Below are positions 32,385 to 35,940 of a stretch of 35,940 nt of DNA, piece after piece. Within the stretch, counting starts at the first letter, position 1, and each line of letters opens with the position of its first letter. The position numbers and the translations under genes were made by a program. The DNA comes from Sulfitobacter undariae (GTDB taxonomy: Bacteria; Pseudomonadota; Alphaproteobacteria; Rhodobacterales; Rhodobacteraceae). The notes under the pieces are model-generated. The model was not told the DNA's origin. It ran no database searches and worked only from the letters and a program-made list of their open reading frames with translations. The stretch lies in the NCBI RefSeq assembly GCF_014196805.1, contig NZ_JACIEI010000022.1, positions 1 to 35,940 of the forward strand, given 5' to 3'.

Positions 32385-33293
32385 TTGCGGCAACGATCCA
32401 ATGTAAAACGCGCTGCGTTCTCCAAGCTGGCCCCCATTATTTTTGTTGGGCCAGCGATCCTGTTTGTGGTCGTTTTCCTCTATGCTCCGATTATATTTTC
32501 CGTTGCACTGTCATTCAGTAGCTGGAATTTCATCAGCCCAGAGATCAACTTTGTTGGTTTTGAGAATTATCGACGGGTTTTCCATGACCCGAATTTTCAG
32601 GATGCTGCATACAACACGCTTCTTTACTGCGTAGTGCTAATTCCAGTTCAAATCATTGTCCCACTCTTGCTTGCATCGCTTATTCTAAGGGTCAAAAACA
32701 GAAATCTTGCGGGGTTTTACAAAGCCACACTTTTTCTACCGACGATTCTTGCATACTCTACGGCAGGGATCGCGTGGCTTTGGTTATTTGATCCAATCAA
32801 TGGATTTTTAAATTCCGTGCTCACGGCATTTGGCCTCCCCCAAAGCCGCTGGCAAACGGATCCGAATTTGGCAATTTGGTGCGTTGCCTTCGTGACGTTC
32901 TGGAAGAACTTCGGCCTAAATATGCTTTTGTTGCTGGCGGCACTCGTCAGCATACCGAAGGAAATCCACGAAGCGGCTGCCCTCGATAACGCGGGCCCGT
33001 GGCGACGGTTGTTGACAATTGACCTCCCGCTCATCTCGCCTACTTTCTTTTTCGTCGCCGTTACAACAACAATAAATGTCATGGACGATATCGTTGGCGT
33101 GATTGACGTTCTCACGAGTGGCGGCCCTTATGGCCAATCATCCAACATCCTTTACTATATGTATGAACGTGGTCTCAGTTTTTTCCAGTTTGGGCAAGCA
33201 AGCGCGGCATCGGTCATCATCATCATTCTCGTTCTATTTGTGACGTGGGCACAGTTCCGCATGTTTGAAAATCGAGTGCATTATGAAAGTTAG
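32385..33293 (+). CDS. Sugar ABC transporter permease (UgpA/MalF type)
   Basis: A 302-residue inner-membrane protein with six hydrophobic segments. The EAA loop reads IPKEIHEAAALDNAGPWRRL (about 206-225), and TSGGPYGQSSNILYYMYERG lies near the C-terminus, as in UgpA/MalF-type permeases. The start is uncertain: TTG at 32385, 4 bp after the binding-protein stop, is the best placed, and an upstream TTG at 32337 would overlap that gene; neither has a strong ribosome site. It overlaps the next permease by 11 bp. Confidence 0.9.
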   Translation: MRQRSNVKRAAFSKLAPIIFVGPAILFVVVFLYAPIIFSVALSFSSWNFISPEINFVGFENYRRVFHDPNFQDAAYNTLLYCVVLIPVQIIVPLLLASLILRVKNRNLAGFYKATLFLPTILAYSTAGIAWLWLFDPINGFLNSVLTAFGLPQSRWQTDPNLAIWCVAFVTFWKNFGLNMLLLLAALVSIPKEIHEAAALDNAGPWRRLLTIDLPLISPTFFFVAVTTTINVMDDIVGVIDVLTSGGPYGQSSNILYYMYERGLSFFQFGQASAASVIIIILVLFVTWAQFRMFENRVHYES

Positions 33294-34119
33294 AACAGCG
33301 CTCGGCGCGTCAGCTGCTACCCATATTGTTCTCTCTTTGGTCGCAATCCTATCGGTCTTCCCCCTGTTTTGGATGGTAACCACCGCATTCACCCCCAACG
33401 ATCTAGCACTGACCAAAGCGTTCCGGTTTTGGCCAGAGGACCCCACCTTCGAGAACTTCCGCATCGCATTCACCGATTTCCACGCTGCCAATTGGATATG
33501 GAACTCGATCTTGATCGCAGTTCTTGTGTCTGTTGGTAAACTTGCAATTGCCGTTCCGGCGGGCTTTGCCTTCTCACATATGCAGTTTCGTGGGAGAGAC
33601 GCCTTGTTCTGGGTCATCGTGGCAACCATGACCTTCCCGACCATTATAGGCATCGTTCCTCTTTATATCGGGATATCTCTGATCGGTTGGTATGATACAC
33701 AAACCGCCGTCATCGTTCCCTCAATTGCCTATATCGGGTTCTATGTTTTTTTCATGCGCCAGATATTTCGCTCTCTTCCCAATGCCATGTTTGAAGCGGC
33801 CCGGCTTGATAACGCTGGACCGTTCAAACAATTGTTCGAAATTGCGATCCCGAACGTTCTGCCTGCCATTGCATCCCTGAGCATCATCAGCTTCCTCGGC
33901 GCATGGAACATCTATCTCTGGGCCCTTCTTGTCCTAGACACGCCAGAGAAACGCACGCTGGCGATCGGATTGAAATCTTTTGTTGTCATTGATGACTTTG
34001 AACCGATGTGGGGACCAATGATGGCCGTTGCATTGCTATCGATTCTTCCTGTCATGATCCTATTTATCTTCGCGCAGCGCTACGTCATGGCCGCATTTAC
34101 GGGCGGCATCGGAAAATGA
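33283..34119 (+). CDS. Sugar ABC transporter permease (UgpE/MalG type)
   Basis: A 278-residue inner-membrane permease with six hydrophobic segments. The EAA loop reads PNAMFEAARLDNAGPFKQLF (about 166-185), and the N-terminal PLFWMVTTAFTPNDL is typical of the MalG/UgpE half. ATG at 33283 lies inside the end of the previous gene. The stop overlaps the next ATG (ATGA), so it is coupled to the kinase gene. It pairs with the preceding permease to form the channel. No ABC ATPase gene follows, so either an ATPase elsewhere serves it or it was lost at the IS boundary. Confidence 0.9.
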   Translation: MKVRTALGASAATHIVLSLVAILSVFPLFWMVTTAFTPNDLALTKAFRFWPEDPTFENFRIAFTDFHAANWIWNSILIAVLVSVGKLAIAVPAGFAFSHMQFRGRDALFWVIVATMTFPTIIGIVPLYIGISLIGWYDTQTAVIVPSIAYIGFYVFFMRQIFRSLPNAMFEAARLDNAGPFKQLFEIAIPNVLPAIASLSIISFLGAWNIYLWALLVLDTPEKRTLAIGLKSFVVIDDFEPMWGPMMAVALLSILPVMILFIFAQRYVMAAFTGGIGK

Positions 34120-35015
34120 GCAAGATCGCAATTGTCGGCAGCGTGACGCTCGACTTCGTCTTCCAAATTCCCCGCATGCCGGAGGCGCATGAAAAACTGC
34201 AAGCTGGTCAAATGATTGTTGCAGGTGGCGGGTCGGCCTCAAACGTAGCTCATTGGTTATCGTCTTTAGGGCATGATGTTAAAATGTTCTCGGTAGTCGG
34301 GGACGATCCGATGTCGAGTATTGCAGTCGACAGCCTTGCACAAGCGGGCGTGGACATCACAGGGATCCGCCGCATGCCTGGGATCGGCCCGTCCGTCATG
34401 GCAATATTCACCAACGGAAACTACAAATCTATGGTAGGTGCAGGCACTTGGGATGTAGCCAAATCCTGTTGGGACGAAATGCTGCGCGAAACAGATTTTT
34501 CTACTTTTGACCGTGTGCATATCATACCCAAGGTCTATGGGAATTTGTTTGGCACCGGGCGCCGAGCCGACCTTGTCGATATCCCTGTCTCGGCGGACCT
34601 CAACGGAACCTATTCTCCTCAAATGATCGCGGACCTTGATCTTGCTTTCAGCAATTACGACGAGATTTCCGCCCAAACTGGAACGTCCGACATTCGTACC
34701 AAGGTTGCCGCCGATTTAACAGGAAAACAGTATGCCCTCATTGTTACCCGTTCACGTGAAGACGTTACCTCTTATGGAAGTGGAACAGAGACGCGGATCA
34801 AACCAAAAGCTGTTGATGTTATTGACCGCGCGGGTGGAGGCGACGCGTTTTGTGCCGGCTATCTACATGCCATGAATGCCGGTGCGTCCAGTGACACCGC
34901 GATCAAGACAGGGCTACACCTTGCAGGTATAGTAATTTCGGCCCTTGGCTGTCGACCAGCTAGCGCAGAAGTCGACGCAACTTTATGCACGCTCAAAATC
35001 CGTTTCCCAACCTGA
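34116..35015 (+). CDS. PfkB-family carbohydrate kinase (ribokinase-like)
   Basis: A 299-residue ribokinase-fold kinase: N-terminal AIVGSVTLDFVFQIPRMP, the glycine pair AGGGSASNVAHWLSSLG (about 36-52), and the C-terminal signature DRAGGGDAFCAGYL (about 243-256) with the catalytic Asp in GGGD. The common sequence is D-T-x-G-A-G-D; here the second residue is Arg and the loop is GGGD, so the ATP or phosphate environment is slightly unusual. It phosphorylates a sugar or nucleoside, presumably the solute brought in by the ABC proteins. Last intact gene of the operon. Confidence 0.9.
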   Translation: MSKIAIVGSVTLDFVFQIPRMPEAHEKLQAGQMIVAGGGSASNVAHWLSSLGHDVKMFSVVGDDPMSSIAVDSLAQAGVDITGIRRMPGIGPSVMAIFTNGNYKSMVGAGTWDVAKSCWDEMLRETDFSTFDRVHIIPKVYGNLFGTGRRADLVDIPVSADLNGTYSPQMIADLDLAFSNYDEISAQTGTSDIRTKVAADLTGKQYALIVTRSREDVTSYGSGTETRIKPKAVDVIDRAGGGDAFCAGYLHAMNAGASSDTAIKTGLHLAGIVISALGCRPASAEVDATLCTLKIRFPT

Positions 35016-35207
35016 GAGGAAAGTAACAATAGCAGTTCATCTCGATCAACCCAGCCATTCGAAACGGCTTCTCTGTCCCCCTGCCGTCGTTCCGACATGG
35101 CTTTGTTGTTGGCGTGGATGCCCCCCACCTATCGACATCGTAATGTGCCACTGTGGCGGTGTCAGATAAATGCGAAGTTGTCTCTCCAAGGAAAGTAAGG
35201 CTTAAAC
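35016..35207 (+). other. Remnant region between the kinase gene and the IS6-family copy
   Basis: No intact gene. On the plus strand one frame reads ISINPAIRNGFSVPLPSF, then RHGFVVGVDAPHLSTS and a stop at about 35145. It has no start codon and looks like a leftover piece of the gene that once followed the kinase. From about 35155 the sequence probably belongs to the end of the IS6-family element, but its terminal repeat cannot be fixed here. Confidence 0.3.
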
Positions 35208-35845
35208 TTATGCCCCGCCGAATTGACGCCACCCGGCGAGAGCAACGGCGCGGTTCAGCTTGAAATTTGACCGACTATAGAGATGTCGTTCCTGATTGAA
35301 GTGGTTATGGACCGAGGCGTGGACGGCGACGAATATCTGCAGGGTTCGCATCCGCCTGAAACGAAGCATGGCCCGTTCCCGCCTTCGAAATGGCTGGTGT
35401 CCATTCTCGGCTCGATTGTTGATCCAGCGGCCGGTTTCCTGTTTTTCGGCGCAGCCAATGACCGTCATCGCCGCGCCGTAGGGTCGCAATTTGTCGGTGA
35501 CTAAGATATGTGGACGACCATGACGTTTCGTTGTTTTCCTGAGAAATTTCAATGCTGCCTTGCGATCCCGGCGCTTCGTAACGAATCTTTCCAGAACTTC
35601 TCCTTCGTGATCCACCGCCCGCCAAAGATAGTGCATCTCGCCGTTAACTTTCACGAACACTTCGTCCAAGTGCCATTGCCAGTTCTAATATGCCCACATC
35701 GGGCTGACCCTTTTCTGACGGATCTCCGCAGCAAATATTGGACCAAATCTGTTCCACCAAAATCGAACCGTCTCATGGCTGATGTCGATGCCGCGCTCGT
35801 GAAAAGATCCTCTACGTTCCGCAGCGAAAGCGGAAACAGCACATA
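35208..35845 (-). pseudogene. Decayed IS6-family transposase, truncated by the IS3-family insertion
   Basis: A DDE transposase of the IS6 family. Read across frames it gives FPLSLRNVEDL, HERGIDISHETVRFWWNRFG, NWQWHLDEVFVKV, ILVTDKLRPYGAA and NNRAENGHQPFRRRERAML, so the catalytic D, D and E are all present. Three lesions are visible: the 5' end is missing, because the IS3-family end abuts at 35846; one base is missing near 35801-35806, shifting the frame between EDL and HERGID; and an amber TAG at 35685-35687 stands where relatives have Ser (YSNW). The downstream 153-residue frame is open but cannot make a full enzyme. Confidence 0.85.
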
Positions 35846-35940
35846 TTGGACCTGTCACGCTTTAGTGCCGCCCCAAGTGCTCGTTTAAGCCACCTTTCGT
35901 TCGAAGGCGACAGGGCTTTTCCAGCCCAGTGCTGAGTGGC
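35846..35940 (-). mobile_element. 3' end of the IS3-family element (right contig end)
   Basis: This is the exact reverse complement of bases 1-95. It encodes the OrfB C-terminal tail on the minus strand (stop at 35885-35887) and ends at the boundary with the IS6-family gene. The element therefore inserted into the IS6 copy. The contig stops inside the element here and at the left end, as expected when an assembler meets a multi-copy IS. Confidence 0.8.

Noticed and set aside
1..35940. The inverted 95-bp ends as terminal repeats of one large transposon
   Set aside because: They encode the C-terminus of an IS3-family OrfB, so they are IS ends, and the contig stops inside them. A composite transposon cannot be claimed without the outer IS ends and target duplications.
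1..35940. CRISPR arrays, toxin-antitoxin pairs or restriction systems
   Set aside because: I looked for regularly spaced repeats and for small paired genes of these types and saw none.

Overview
The window looks like one chromosomal contig from a marine alphaproteobacterium of the Roseobacter group (Rhodobacteraceae). The evidence is indirect: protein style and codon use, a TRAP transporter, an RpiR regulator, a membrane-bound urate hydroxylase (PuuD), GT25 glycosyltransferases and a proline/KtrAB cluster. No rRNA or complete tRNA is present. Both ends carry the same 95 bp in inverted orientation (1-95 and 35846-35940). This is the 3' end of an IS3-family element, so the contig most likely breaks inside a repeated insertion sequence.

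Layout. (1) 1-2019: the right end of an integrative element, with three small genes, an AlpA/MerR-like excisionase, a tyrosine recombinase and an attachment site made of a tRNA-Gly(CCC) 3' half. (2) 2092-10100: a catabolic operon on the minus strand (dctQ-dctM-dctP, a glutamine-synthetase-like ligase, an aldehyde dehydrogenase, an iron alcohol dehydrogenase) facing a divergent RpiR regulator. It fits uptake and gamma-glutamyl-type oxidation of an amine or amino alcohol. (3) 10220-11455: puuD. (4) 11575-15230: surface-glycan genes (GT4, GT25, an unknown protein, and a second GT25 whose start codon appears to be ATA). (5) 15403-18133: a GMC oxidoreductase divergent from a LysR regulator. (6) 18199-23950: an osmoadaptation block with proB divergent from proC-proA, followed by ktrA-ktrB potassium uptake. 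(7) 23981-26457: a LuxR-type regulator without a luxI, then about 1.8 kb of AT-rich, gene-poor DNA with an orphan terminator, a MITE-like inverted repeat and a tandem repeat. (8) 26458-35015: a phosphonate-linked region, with phnM-phnF on the minus strand, phnD-phnC-phnE on the plus strand, then a sugar-type ABC operon (binding protein, two permeases, PfkB kinase). (9) 35208-35940: a decayed IS6-family transposase gene cut by the IS3-family element.

The most interesting point is in region 8. The same 14-bp palindromic box (CCTGTGTATACAGC, of the HutC/PhnF operator type) lies between phnM and phnD and again upstream of the sugar ABC operon. One PhnF-like regulator may therefore control both a phosphonate transporter plus a PhnM-like hydrolase and a sugar transporter plus a kinase, although no C-P lyase core gene (phnG-L) is present. 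This suggests a carbohydrate-phosphonate or sugar-phosphate scavenging system that I cannot match to a described one. The substrate is unknown.
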